Assembly: GCA_011947345.1 (NCBI GenBank)
Contig: JAAVTG010000779.1
Location: forward strand, 1 to 64,000
Reading direction: 5' to 3'
Source: Phytophthora quininea
Lineage: Eukaryota; Oomycota; Peronosporomycetes; Peronosporales; Peronosporaceae
Length of the DNA: 64,000 bases
Shown: positions 10,488 through 20,665 of the stretch, piece after piece
Numbering within the stretch: the first letter of the stretch is position 1
How the letters are laid out: the number at the start of each line of letters is the position of its first letter
Translations under genes and position numbers: made by a program
Notes under the pieces: generated by a model
Database searches by the model: none
What the model was told of the DNA's origin: nothing
The model's input: the letters and a program-made list of their open reading frames with translations, nothing else

Positions 10488-13384
10488 TGCTGGCAGCGCG
10501 ACGCTCACTCGTTCGGGCGACGGCTTCGCTGCTTCGCCGACCCGCGCGCAGGTCCATGGGCCTTCCCAAGTCCCTGCAACGTGGCTACCTTCCGTTCACG
10601 CCGCCGCCGATTCCCCACGCAAACACGCTGCGTTTTTCTCTCTTAAAAGCGATCCCACAGAGCAAAATCTCTTCGCGATGCGGGTAGCGGCGGCTGGAAG
10701 AGATTCTGCTGCAGCGCTGGCTGCGTTCCAAGATCTTCAATTGGGCGGAGATTTCCACTGTCAGTGAATCAGGCGTCCAACTTGTTAGCAGGTTTGGTAA
10801 AGCACAGACATGTCGATCAAGTCGCTCAATTCATGGACTACTGCTTACAGAACAACATCACCTTAAAACCATTCGCGTGTGTACGTGCCATCCAATTGTT
10901 GATGGAGACACGCAGATTTGGTCACGTCCTGCGACTTCACGAGAGCATGTGCAAGGACGGACTGGACATCCACCCAGGAGGATTGGGGCGGGTCCTGTAC
11001 GCAGCAGTCGAGACAAACGACCAAGAGTTGATGAACACCATTTTGAAACAGTTGATGATGATCAAGGAAGATAGAGAAGATAAGGACGATTTTGAGATCG
11101 ATGTGCTTACCGGGGAAGGGGCGGTTTCCTTGATTCAGAAGTGGCATGCCAATGGCGTCAAGCTCTCAGAATTTGCGCTGCAAGCGCTTGCTGCGTTTGC
11201 TGTCGAGTCACGCCAATTGGACGTGCAGCTGACCATCTTGGCAATGGTTGGGGACTCGGGGTCGATCCTAACAGGGTGCTAAATTCCAAGTTTTACAACG
11301 CGATTTTCTACTGGTGTAACAGAGAGAACCGGTGGTGTGAGGCTGTGGAAGTGTATCAGTCGATGCCGATGACAATTCGTATGCAGTTAAAGATGAATAC
11401 TATGGCTTGTGTAATCGACGCGTACGTTCGACATGACGAGGACGAGATGAAAGTGCAAGGAATTGAGATGTTTGATCGCTACAAGCACGAACTACCCTGG
11501 GGTTTTGTGTGGAATGGAGTATTAAACGCGCAATTAGCACTACATGAGTATGGGTCTGTGCTTGAACTCGCAGATGAGATGAAACAGCGAGGCATCAAGA
11601 TGACCAGCTTCACCCATCAGCTGGTCGTACTTGCCAATATTCAGAGTGGCAGCATTGAAAACGCCAAGGAGCTGCTGAAAGCGAAAGCAGGGAAAATGGA
11701 TCATCGTCATCACGTGAATTGTTACAAAAAGGTGATCAAACATTACGTGGCGGAGCATGAGGATCCGCAAGCAATCTGCCAGGTTTATTTGGAGTTGGTG
11801 CAATACAGTTCGGACCTGTCCGACTGGTCCGACGCACTCGAGTTGGCGTTGCAGTTTCCCGATCAATCCATGTATTGGGAACTACGTGACATCATGTCAG
11901 CACGATCTGAAGAGTTGGAATCAATGCTTCCGAGTCATTTGATTCTCGACAACGAACACAGGCCTAGTGGGTCGGCTAAACCAGGATTGCCTTTGGATAC
12001 AGAACCAGCCAAACACCTTCCTACAGGGTCAATTTATGGGGAACTTCGCAAACAAATGGCACTTATCTCTACAGGTTTTGAATCGATACTTCCAGGCCGG
12101 AGTCCTAAAGCGCAGGAGCTCCGAACTGATCAAGACATTGGTCATGCAGTTGAGGGAAGTGCTAACTACGATCCATCATCCGTCGAAGCATCGCATACGC
12201 TTAAAAAATGGCAAGAAGCAACAAACTTGATGAGGGTCTGGAGCTGTGGAACGAGTGCCGTGAGGAGGGAGTTGCTCTCATGCCGTTGCCGCAGAAGACA
12301 CTGTATAGAAAACTCTATGGCAGTCGCAGGTTTGCTCAGGCACTTCAGTTGTTCCGAGGAATGCGCGAGGACTTGACGACGTTAGAGCCATGGGTGTACG
12401 GCGTAGCTCTAGATGCTGCGACCAAATCGAAGCAACAGGAACTGGTGTCGGACATCTTGGAATATTTGTCAACGCTCAAAGATGCTGCCAACCAGGATGA
12501 AGAGGAATTCGACTGGTCTGCCGCTTCCTCCGTTGATGCGAATGAAAACCAAGTCACTGCTTTCGTCCGTGAGCTGCAGAGCCGCGGTGTAAAGCTCTCA
12601 CACTTTGCTCAACGTTCCCTTGCCGCTTACGGGGATGACGCGCGCAACGCCGACGTGGCAACGATGGTGTTTTCGATGGTACGAGATCAAGGTGCGGAAC
12701 CGACGATTGAAATCTACGAAAGGGTTTTGCTAGCGTGTGGTCCGGACAAGCGGTGGGCTGATGTTCTAGACATATACCAGGCGATGTCGGAGGAGACCCG
12801 AGCGCAGCTCAAAAGCACTGCTCTGAGAACTGTGGTCGTTGCGCACCTGAAGCACAACAAAGACAAGATGAAGCTGCGTGGGATCGAGATCTTCAGCTCT
12901 TCCAAAGACGCCATGAACAAGTTTGTGTGGAACAACGTACAACGTACTTGATGCGCATTTGAGAATGCAAAACTACGAGGCGGTGATCTCGCTCGCAGAC
13001 AAGATGAGGCAACGAGACATCCCGTGGGATTCCTTCGCGTGTGAAAAGATTATATTGGCAAACACCCACGCTGGCTCCATTGAGCAGGCGACGGAATTGT
13101 TGCGGGCGAATGTTGACCGAATGGGCTTTCTCGGCGTTGTGTGCTATCGCGAAATTATTAATTACGTAACGGAACTCGGGGATCTGGAAGAAGCCTGCAA
13201 ACTTTACTTGGAGCTGGTGCAACGTAGCAGGCACTTGTCTGACTGGGCTAATGCTCTTGAGTTGGCAAAGCAACTGCCTGACGACTCGATGTACTGGGAA
13301 CTACGCGAGGAAATGGAAACGCAGGATCCAGAGTATGCACGAAAGCTCCCAAACAGTTTGCTGGCGAGGAAGAACCTTGTTTGA
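10488..13384 (+). CDS. Two-module PPR-like mitochondrial protein (frameshifted)
   Basis: Starts with MLAARRSLVRATASLLRR, a classic basic mitochondrial presequence. Two related modules of about 400 residues follow. Module 1 is about 10680-12000 and module 2 about 12190-13384. Each carries helix-turn-helix pairs such as FGHVLRLHESMCKDGLDI, then IEMFDRYKHEL or IEIFSSSKDAM, then a CYKKVIKHYV or CYREIINYV segment, and ends in WxxALELAxQxPDxSMYWELR. The frame shifts near 10675, 10752, 11260, 12210 and 12945, mostly at short homopolymers (for example TTT near 10752 and A6 near 12211). I read it as one duplicated-module gene; two adjacent genes are possible. RNA binding in mitochondria is the family expectation, not shown here. 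Confidence 0.6.
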
Positions 13385-13577
13385 GAGGGTCGCAAGACAT
13401 GCCATTTGCGCTCTCGAAATCTATCAAATGGACATGAACGTCTTAACCCTTTCACATTCAAAGTGAACAAAAGGTGTAAATGATGATAAAAGATGGATGA
13501 GAGCGGTAGTAAAAGTCCTCCGCGTCGTGTTTGTTTCGTTGGTGGTCAAATCACTCTGATTATGTTGGCAACATACC

Positions 13578-14550
13578 CTAGTTGTCGAGCACCACGCGGT
13601 AGCGCACCGATCCGTCACGCACCATCTTGATGCCTTCGTTCACTTTGGACATGGTGAGTTTCTGGATCACAGAGCGCACGTTTTTCTTGGAGGCGAGTTC
13701 CAGCATGTCCTTGATGTCTTGGATTCTGCCAGTGCTGCTGCCAACGACTTTGGCGGCCTTGGACACGATGCCAAAGGCGCTGAACGTGATGTCGTCGTTG
13801 GGGAGACCGACCACGACGCATGTGCCACGCACCGCCAGGAAGCTGAGGAATAAAGGGTACGGCATGTTGTTGGCATCGGCCGTGATCACCAACACGTCCA
13901 CAGATCCAACGGCCGCTGCCGCCTGCTTGTCGTCCATATAGACGACAAAAGCAGGTGGCGCCGAGAGCTCGAACATCGGCCTCCTTGTTGGCAGAACGGG
14001 AGAAGGCGACAACGGTGGGGGCACCCATGGCCTTGGCGAATTAAATGCCAAGATGACCCAAGCCGCCGATCCCCACGATCCCCCACACGTTTGCCAGACA
14101 CCACGCCAGCCTCTTTCATCGGCGTGAACACCGTCGTGCCGGCACACAACAGCGGCGCCGTGACGTCGGACCGGAGGTTCTCAGGGATCTTGAAGACGAT
14201 CTCATGAGCGACACGGACGTAGTCGGCGTAGCCTCCGTACGAGGTGGCACCGTCCTCGTACTTGTTGTACGAGCGCTCACGCCGATGCGGTCACCGACCT
14301 TCATGTCGTCAACATGGTCGCCTGCAAGAGCGATCTCGCCGACAATCTCGTGGCCGACAACGCACGGATACTCGGTCTCGCCCCAGCCGCTGTCAATAGT
14401 GTGCAGGTCGGAGCCGCAGATGCCGCAGTGCGAGATCTTGATCTCAATGTCTTCGGGGCCGAGCGGACGGGATTGATACTCCCAAGGCTTGATCTCTTGG
14501 CCCTTACCGAAAGAGGCGTAGGCCTTGATGGTTCTCGGAGCTGTGGACAT
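13578..14550 (-). pseudogene. Zinc alcohol dehydrogenase copy A, structural-zinc lobe deleted
   Basis: Medium-chain zinc dehydrogenase of the cinnamyl-alcohol/NADP-dependent type. Seen: MSTAPRTIKAYASFG, the catalytic-zinc CGICGSDLH and GHEIVGE, and the C-terminal VRYRVVLDN. After GDRIGVSA it jumps straight to YNKYEDGATSYGGYADY, removing about 40 codons that hold the four structural-zinc cysteines in the sister copies. The frame also breaks at that jump and in the Rossmann region near 14050-14100. Divergence from B-E is higher than among them. The deletion is too large to be base-calling noise, so this is a pseudogene. Confidence 0.85.
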
Positions 14551-15013
14551 TGTTGCAGTGGCTTTGCTGATGAAGAGATCGCTTGGTGGTAAAAACGAGA
14601 GTGAGAGTTGTGGAGACGAAACTTTGCGGTGCTAAGGCTGAGGGCGATTTTGTGGTGGTTTTGATGGAGCAGACACTAAAAGCAATTCCTCTTTCCCGAA
14701 GATGACGTTGACAATTTGTCCACGCGCTTGTCCCCAGTGAAGGAGAAAAAATATACAAGCAACGTCCCATCATCAGCGTGACTAATAGCAAGAGCAGGAA
14801 AGTTATCTGAGATTACTCTTGCTCAGCGAGTCAACGTGAAGTTCATCGCTGCTGCGTTCTGTGCCCCAGACTCTTGAGAAGCCGATTCCAAGTCCTGTTG
14901 TTTGCACGCAAGAAACGTTGTATTTCGCCTACGTGGCTTACTGCTCACTGTGGTTCAACCATTTCATTTGATATGAAGAGATCACGCTTTCCAGTCCAAC
15001 AGGGCCCGCTTCC
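14551..15013. other. Intergenic spacer between dehydrogenases A and B
   Basis: No supported gene. It would contain the promoter of copy A and the 3' flank of copy B. Confidence 0.4.
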
Positions 15014-16079
15014 CTAATTCTCGAGCACCACGCGGTAGCGCACTGTGCCGTCGCGCACCATCTTGACGCCTTCGTTCACCTTGCTCATGGGCAGCTTCTG
15101 AATCACAGCGCGCACGTTCTTCTTGGACGCCACCTCCAGCATGTCCTTGATGTCCTGGATGCTGCCGATGTTGCTGCCCACGAACTTGGCGCCCTTGCCA
15201 ACAACACCGAACGCGTTGAACTTGACGTCGTCGTTGGGCAGACCCACCATGATGCACGAGCCACGAACGGCCAGGAAGCTCAGGAAGAGCGTGTACGGCA
15301 TGTTGTCAGCGTTGGCGCAGATCAGCAGCACGTCGACCGAACCAGCAGCGGCAGCGGCCTGCTTCTCGTCCGAGTAGACGACGAAGTCGGTAGCGCCGAG
15401 AGCACGCACCTCGGCCTCCTTGTTCGCCGAGCGAGAGAACGCCACTACAGCGTCGGCGCCCATGGCCTTGGCGAACTGGATGCCCAAGTGGCCCAGTCCA
15501 CCGATGCCCACAACGCCCACACGCTTGCCGGGCTTGACGTCGGCCTCTTTCAACGGGGTGAACACCGTCGTACCGGCGCACAGCAGTGGGGCCGCGACAT
15601 CCGACGGGAGGTTGTCCGGGATCTTGAAGGCGTACTCGTGCGCTACTCGCACGTAGTCGGCATATCCGCCGTACGAGATGGCCATGTCGTTAAGGTACGT
15701 GTCCCCATAGGTCCAAACTTTGCGGGAGCAATATGCGTCGTCGCCACTTGCGCACTCCTTGCAGGGAGCTGACGGATCCTTGTTCAGACACGCCCAAGCC
15801 TGGGCGCCGACACCGACACGGTCGCCGACCTTGAGGTCCTTCACCTTGTCGCCGGCGAGTGATCTCGCCGACAATCTCGTGGCCGACCACACACGGGTAG
15901 ATGGTCTCGCCCCAGCCGCTGTCAATAGTGTGCAGGTCGGAGCCGCAGATGCCGCAGTGCGAGATCTTGATCTCAATGTCTTCGGGGCCGAGTGGACGGG
16001 ATTGATACTCCCACGGCTTGATCTCTTGGCCCTTGCCAGCGCAGGCGTAGGCTTTGATGGTGCGCGGGGCAGTGGACAT
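15014..16079 (-). CDS. Zinc alcohol dehydrogenase copy B (one frameshift)
   Basis: About 355 residues. Catalytic-zinc site CGICGSDLH and GHEIVGE; structural-zinc lobe CLNKDPSAPCKECASGDD with a final Cys; nucleotide-binding GIGGLGHLGIQFAKAMGA; end VRYRVVLEN. The family oxidises alcohols or reduces aldehydes, usually with NADP(H). One break near 15860: two bases (CT) are missing between GEIT and AGDKVKD. Exactly the same loss is present in copy E on the opposite strand. Otherwise intact and nearly identical to E. Confidence 0.85.
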
Positions 16080-16270
16080 CGTTGGTGTTTGGTTTCTGCT
16101 TGGTGGATTCAGGAGTGAGCGTGAACGGACAGCAAGAGCGATCTGCACGACGCACGCCATGTTGAAGTTGGCTACAAAGATCGAGTCAAAGTGATGCGCA
16201 GTCAGTTGACTTCCTCGGGCTCAGCGAATGATGGTCGCTTCAGCCACGGCAACTTGTATGGCGCTGCTAG

Positions 16271-17338
16271 TTACTCATTCTCGAGCACCACACGGTACCT
16301 CACTGATCCCTTGCGGACCATCTCGATGCCTTCGTTCACCTTGCTCATGGGCAGCTTCTGGATCACAGCGCGCACGTTCTTCTCGGACGCCAGCTCCAGC
16401 ATGTCCTTGATGTCTTGAATGCTGCCGATGTTGCTGCCTTTGAAGTTGGCGCCCTTGCCCACCAACGAGTACGGCTGGTACGTGATCTGGTCGTTCGGGA
16501 TGCCCATCATGATCAGCGTGCCGCGTACAGCCAGGAAGCTCAGGAAGAGCGTGTACGGCATGTTCTCGGCGTCGGCCGTGACAAGAAGCACATCGACTGA
16601 CCGAGCTGCTGCTTGGGCCTGCTTCTCGTCCGTGTAGACAATGAACTCCGTGGCACCCAACGCACGCACCTCCGTCTCCTTGTTGGCCGAGCGAGAGAAC
16701 GCGACGACGGCGTCTGCCCCCATGGCGTTGGCAAACTGAATGGCCAGGTGGCCGAGTCCGCCGATGCCGACAATACCCACGCGCTTGCCGGGTTTGACGT
16801 CGACTTCCTTCAGTGGTGTGTACACCGTCGTACCAGCACACAGCAAAGGTGCCGCCACATCCGACGGGAGGTTGTCTGGGATCTTGAAGGCGTAGTCGCT
16901 CAACACGCGAACGTACTCGGCGTACCCTCCGTACGACATGGAGCCGTCGGCGTACTTGTTGTTGTACGTGAGAACTCGGTGCAAGCAGTAGGCGTCGTCA
17001 CCACTGGCGCACTCGCGGCAAGGAGCAGCCGAGTCCTTGTTAAGACAAGCCCAGACCTGCGCGCCGACGCCGACGCGGTCTCCTACCGTGAGGTTTTTGA
17101 CCTTGTCACCAACGAGCGTCACCTCGCCAACGATCTCATGGCCAACCACACACGGATATGTCGATGGACGCCAGCCACTGTCAAGTGTGTGCAGATCGGA
17201 GCCGCAGATACCGCAGTGCGAGATTTTGATCTCCACGTCTTCGGGGCCAAGCGAACGTGACTGGTACTCCCAAGGCTCGACTTGTTCACCATTGCCGAAA
17301 CAGGCGTAGGCTTTGATGGTACGCGGTGTAGTGGACAT
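16271..17338 (-). CDS. Zinc alcohol dehydrogenase copy C (intact)
   Basis: The only uninterrupted member of the cluster, 355 residues. I start it at 17338 (MSTTPRT), which lines up with the other copies. The frame stays open upstream to 17560, but that part is duplicated FKBP promoter DNA. Zinc ligand motifs CGICGSDLH, GHEIVGE and CRECASGDDAYC are present, as is GIGGLGHLAIQFANAMGA. Substrate unknown; an NADP-linked aromatic or aliphatic aldehyde reductase is the family expectation. Its upstream flank is a truncated inverted copy of the FKBP gene's promoter and first codons, so its expression may now follow that promoter. Confidence 0.92.
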   Translation of the reverse strand: MSTTPRTIKAYACFGNGEQVEPWEYQSRSLGPEDVEIKISHCGICGSDLHTLDSGWRPSTYPCVVGHEIVGEVTLVGDKVKNLTVGDRVGVGAQVWACLNKDSAAPCRECASGDDAYCLHRVLTYNNKYADGSMSYGGYAEYVRVLSDYAFKIPDNLPSDVAAPLLCAGTTVYTPLKEVDVKPGKRVGIVGIGGLGHLAIQFANAMGADAVVAFSRSANKETEVRALGATEFIVYTDEKQAQAAARSVDVLLVTADAENMPYTLFLSFLAVRGTLIMMGIPNDQITYQPYSLVGKGANFKGSNIGSIQDIKDMLELASEKNVRAVIQKLPMSKVNEGIEMVRKGSVRYRVVLENE

Positions 17339-17442
17339 GGCTGGAGCTCGGTGCTTGGGCGAATTCGATTGTGTGGAGCTGTGGAGCAACTTGTTGCAGT
17401 TTTTCTGCTTAGGTTTGCTGCAAAGGCCACGTACTGTTTGCG

Positions 17443-17873
17443 CAGCACGTCCTCGCGCTCGGCCTCGCTGATGGTCACCATGTTTAGCGAATATGACTAT
17501 AGCGAGAAGAAGCCTAATTCCAATAGGATAAAGCAATAACAACAAAGAGGGCACAAACAAACATGCGACATGTGCGAGGAAGAGGAACTATCCAACAGCA
17601 TGATACAGGCTCGAAGCTCCTGATCATTGACACGACCACGAAAGTGAATTGCATCGAAACCAGTGAGAAGGCCACCAGAACAGAGCACACGAAGGCGTCC
17701 AACAAGAAATGGCGGTAAGCAAACCGTGTAAGACTTAATCTAGCCAACAAACACTACTGCACGGCAACACGAAGAACGGTCGAATGGGTAGCAGCGCCTC
17801 GAGCCGCTGGGGTGTACGGACATTTCTCCTCAAAGTCCGTCAAGCGTCAAGGGTTTTACGCTCACTCCGAGCG
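17443..17873 (-). repeat. Inverted copy of the FKBP promoter and first codons (left arm)
   Basis: Reverse complement of about 430 bp at 19165-19605, with few differences. On the minus strand it carries the promoter, the ATG (17481) and about 13 codons (MVTISEAERE) of the FKBP-TPR gene. It then loses identity and runs towards dehydrogenase C. Together with the right arm it brackets the secreted-protein gene at 18493. Confidence 0.92.
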
Positions 17874-18402
17874 TAGACGAACAGCGTCGGCTCATGACGC
17901 CCAGAGCAGCGGCAGACCGCTCCTGCTCTCGGACCAAAGGCAACTTGCTCCCTTACGCAAAGCTCACACGCACCTCTTAGTCCGGCGTCGTGTGGAGCTG
18001 CGTGGATAGACCGCAAAGATATCGCTCCCTACACAACACACGGACTCGTCAGCTGGCTCGGATCCGCTGTATACGGACACGCTTCGAGCTGCAGTCTGCA
18101 GCCTGCAGCCTGCACGTTGGCCGGTCACACCTGTCGCGCGGTCAGCCTGCTGCGGCTTCAACTTGTCAAGGCTGTGTGGATGTGCGGTCGCCGACGGAGC
18201 ATCTGGCGTGTCATGCGCCTCCACCGGCGTAGCAGACCGGCAATTGGCATGACCCGGATGCCTTGGGTGTTGACCAGCGAGGTGCTTGATCGGCGATCGA
18301 CCCGCTGTTCGTCCGCTTCAGAGCAGCGCCGGGCACGACCCGCCCTCGCTGCTGAGACCGCCCTGCGCTAGCGAGCCCTCCAGCGAGCCACGATCCCCGG
18401 AG
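17874..18402. other. Upstream region of secreted-protein gene 1
   Basis: Duplicated in inverted orientation at 24349-24900. It contains a short CTGCAG-type microsatellite near 18090-18110 that is longer in the other copy. No gene is supported here. Confidence 0.5.
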
Positions 18403-18415
18403 TTCATTCTCAAAT
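18403..18415 (+). promoter_or_regulatory. Initiator of secreted-protein gene 1
   Basis: TTCATTCTCAAAT, about 80 nt before the ATG at 18493. The same element is present in the inverted copy at 24336-24348. Confidence 0.55.
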
Positions 18416-18492
18416 ACCCCGGCTCGAGCTACGATCGACCCAAGCAAACCAGCAAGCCCAGTACAAGCACGCCCACCCTGCAACCCACCACG

Positions 18493-18886
18493 ATGTTCAC
18501 TAGCAGCAAGCTCTCCATTCTGGTCGTCGCCGCCCTGGCGCTCTCCAACGGCGCGCTCGCAGAGAAACAAGTCGCCGAGACGTTCGGGCTGCTCGGCGTG
18601 CCGGGCGTCGGCGTTGGGGTCCCCGGCGTGGCTAGCGTCGGTGTCGGCGCCGGTCCTGGTGTGAGCGTCGGTGTCGGCGTTCCTGGCGTGGCAAGCGTCG
18701 GTGTTGGTGTCGACGGTGTCGGTGTCGGCGTCGGCGTTCCCGGCATCGCTAGCGTGGGCGTTGGTGCACCGGGAGCGGCCTCGGTCGGTATGAACGGGTA
18801 CAACGGGTACAACGGGTACAACGGATACAACGGCGTCGGTGTCAATGGCGGCGTGAATGCCGATGCCGGTGCCGGTGCCGGCACCA

Positions 18887-18920
<34 letters not shown>

Positions 18921-19176
18921 CACTGCCAACACGAACGCCGGTGTCGCTGCTCAGCCGGGTGCGGCCACTACCACGACGACGACGACGACGACGAAAGGAA
19001 ACGGCGTGTCGGCGACTGCAACCAAGAGCAGCGGTGGTGCTACCGCCTCCGCCAGCGCGAACGCCAGCGCGAACGCCAACGCCAACACCTCGGGAGGCAC
19101 CAAGACCGGCACGTCGACCGCTGGTACTACCGACGCTGCCTCGCAAAAGACGTACCGCCGTCTGCGCTCGGAGTGA
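18493..19176 (+). CDS. Gly/Val-rich repetitive secreted protein, copy 1
   Basis: 227 residues. A clear signal peptide (MFTSSKLSILVVAALALSNGALA) precedes low-complexity blocks: VGVGVPGVASVGV-type repeats, four NGY triplets, an alternating AD run, a poly-Thr run of nine, and SANASANAN repeats, ending KTYRRLRSE. Thr/Ser richness suggests O-glycosylation, so a cell-wall or extracellular-matrix protein is plausible. The C-terminal RRLR formally fits RxLR but is in the wrong place for a host-targeting motif. No known domain. The start is fixed by the signal peptide and the upstream initiator. Confidence 0.75.
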
Positions 19177-19605
19177 GCGTAAAACCCTTGACGCTTGACG
19201 GACTTTGAGGGAGAAATGTCCGTACACCCCAGCGGCTCGAGGCGCTGCTACCCATTCGACCGTTCTTCGTGTTGCCGTGCAGTAGTGTTTGTTGGCTAGA
19301 TTAAGTCTTACACGGTTTGCTTACCGCCATTTCTTGTTGGACGCCTTCGTGTGCTCTGTTCTGGTGGCCTTCTCACTGGTTTCGATGCAATTCGCTTTCG
19401 TGGTCGTGTCAATGATCAGGAGCTTCGAGCCTGTATCATGCTGTTGGATAGTTCCTCTTCCTCGCACATGTCGCATGTTTGTTTGTGCCCCTCTTTGTTG
19501 TTATTATGCTTTATCCTGTCGGAATTAGGCTTCTTCTCGCTATAGTCATATTCGCTCCAACATGGTGACCATCAGCGAGGCCGAGCGCGAGGGCTTCGTG
19601 GACGT
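19165..19605 (+). repeat. FKBP promoter and 5' end (right arm of inverted repeat)
   Basis: This copy leads directly into the intact FKBP-TPR gene, so it is the likely original. It starts inside the last codons of secreted-protein gene 1 (CGCTCGGAGTGAGCG), so that gene's end overlaps the repeat edge. Confidence 0.9.
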
Positions 19606-20611
19606 GCTGGGCAGCGGCGGCATCTTCCGCAAGATGCTGGAGACCAACCCGGACGGCATCCAGGCAGAGTTCGGAGAGGAGGTGGGCGTCAAGTACTCGA
19701 CGTGGGTCCTGAGCTCCGGCAAGAAAGTGGCGACGGACGAAACCCGCAAGTTCCGCATCGGGGACGGCGAGGTGATGCCCGCGCTGGAGCTGGTGGCCAA
19801 GATGATGCACGTGGGAGAGGTCTGTGAAGTACGCTGCGACGCGCGTTTCGCCTACGGGGATGTGGGTCTGGAGCCGCACGTAGCCCCCGGCGCTGAGATG
19901 AAGCTGCAGGTGGAGCTGTGCAAAGTGGGCAAGAAGATCACGGCCGAGATGACGTCGCAGGAGCTGATTGTAGAGGCCACCCACAAGAAAGAGAGTGGCA
20001 ATAGATACTTCCAGGAGAAAAATTACGAGCAGGCCGCCAAGCTCTACAAGCGCGCACTTAAACTGCTGGAGACGTGGGAGCACACGGACGAGGACGCCGA
20101 GCAGTGCAAGCAGCTGCTGCTGGCGCTCGGCAACAACGTGGCCAACGTGCAGCACAAGCTCAAGCAGTACAAAGAGGCCAGACAGTCGAGTCTCGAGGTG
20201 CTGCAGATCGACAACAAGAATGTCAAGGCCATGTATCGGCTGGGCCAGATTGCGCTGGACCAGAACGAGTTCGCAGAGGCCGACATGGCGCTCCGGAAGG
20301 CGCTGGAGATCGACCCAAAGAATGCCAAGGTGCGGCAGCTGCTGGTGGCGCTGAAGAAGAAGAAACGCGAGCTGAAGGCCAAAGAGCGCAAGCTGTACGC
20401 CAAGCTGGGAGGCAGCAAGGCGGAGGAGGGCGAAAGCAAGGGCAAGATTGCTGCCATGGTGGCGCAACTTCGACAGCACCCTTCCATGATTGCTACGGTC
20501 GTGACGCTGATCATTGCCATCCTCATGTACGTGTACATTGGGAAGCCGCACTACGAAGTGCCCCAAGTGATTGAAACTAGCGAGACGATCGAGCCGAACG
20601 AAGCGAACTAG
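19562..20611 (+). CDS. FKBP-type prolyl isomerase with TPR repeats and C-terminal membrane anchor
   Basis: 349 residues, intact. An FKBP-like domain at about 25-120 (VGVKYSTWVL, GDGEVMPALE, RFAYGD) is followed by three TPR motifs at about 135-285 (SGNRYFQEKNYEQAAKLYKRA, VKAMYRLGQIALDQNEFAEA). Then come a Lys-rich coil and a single hydrophobic helix near 318-335 (IATVVTLIIAILMYVYIG). This layout matches FKBP8/FKBP38-type proteins, which are tail-anchored in the mitochondrial or ER membrane and bind HSP90 through the TPRs. Several catalytic-pocket aromatic residues seem altered, so isomerase activity is uncertain. Its promoter has been copied twice in this window. Confidence 0.9.
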   Translation: MVTISEAEREGFVDVLGSGGIFRKMLETNPDGIQAEFGEEVGVKYSTWVLSSGKKVATDETRKFRIGDGEVMPALELVAKMMHVGEVCEVRCDARFAYGDVGLEPHVAPGAEMKLQVELCKVGKKITAEMTSQELIVEATHKKESGNRYFQEKNYEQAAKLYKRALKLLETWEHTDEDAEQCKQLLLALGNNVANVQHKLKQYKEARQSSLEVLQIDNKNVKAMYRLGQIALDQNEFAEADMALRKALEIDPKNAKVRQLLVALKKKKRELKAKERKLYAKLGGSKAEEGESKGKIAAMVAQLRQHPSMIATVVTLIIAILMYVYIGKPHYEVPQVIETSETIEPNEAN

Positions 20612-20665
20612 GAAGCAGACATTAACAGCAAAGAAACTAGTCTGGCTATGACAGCTGCTACACAC

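Noticed and set aside
19150..19176. RRLR at the C-terminus of the Gly/Val-rich protein as a host-targeting RxLR
   Set aside because: Functional RxLR motifs lie near the N-terminus, soon after the signal peptide. Here it is in the last residues, and no EER follows.
17443..19605. DNA transposon with 430-bp terminal inverted repeats
   Set aside because: The arms are FKBP promoter and coding sequence, there is no transposase, and no target duplication was seen.
19511..20665. 384-codon minus-strand frame rich in Leu and His
   Set aside because: Antisense to the FKBP-TPR gene; composition reflects GC-rich codon use on the other strand.
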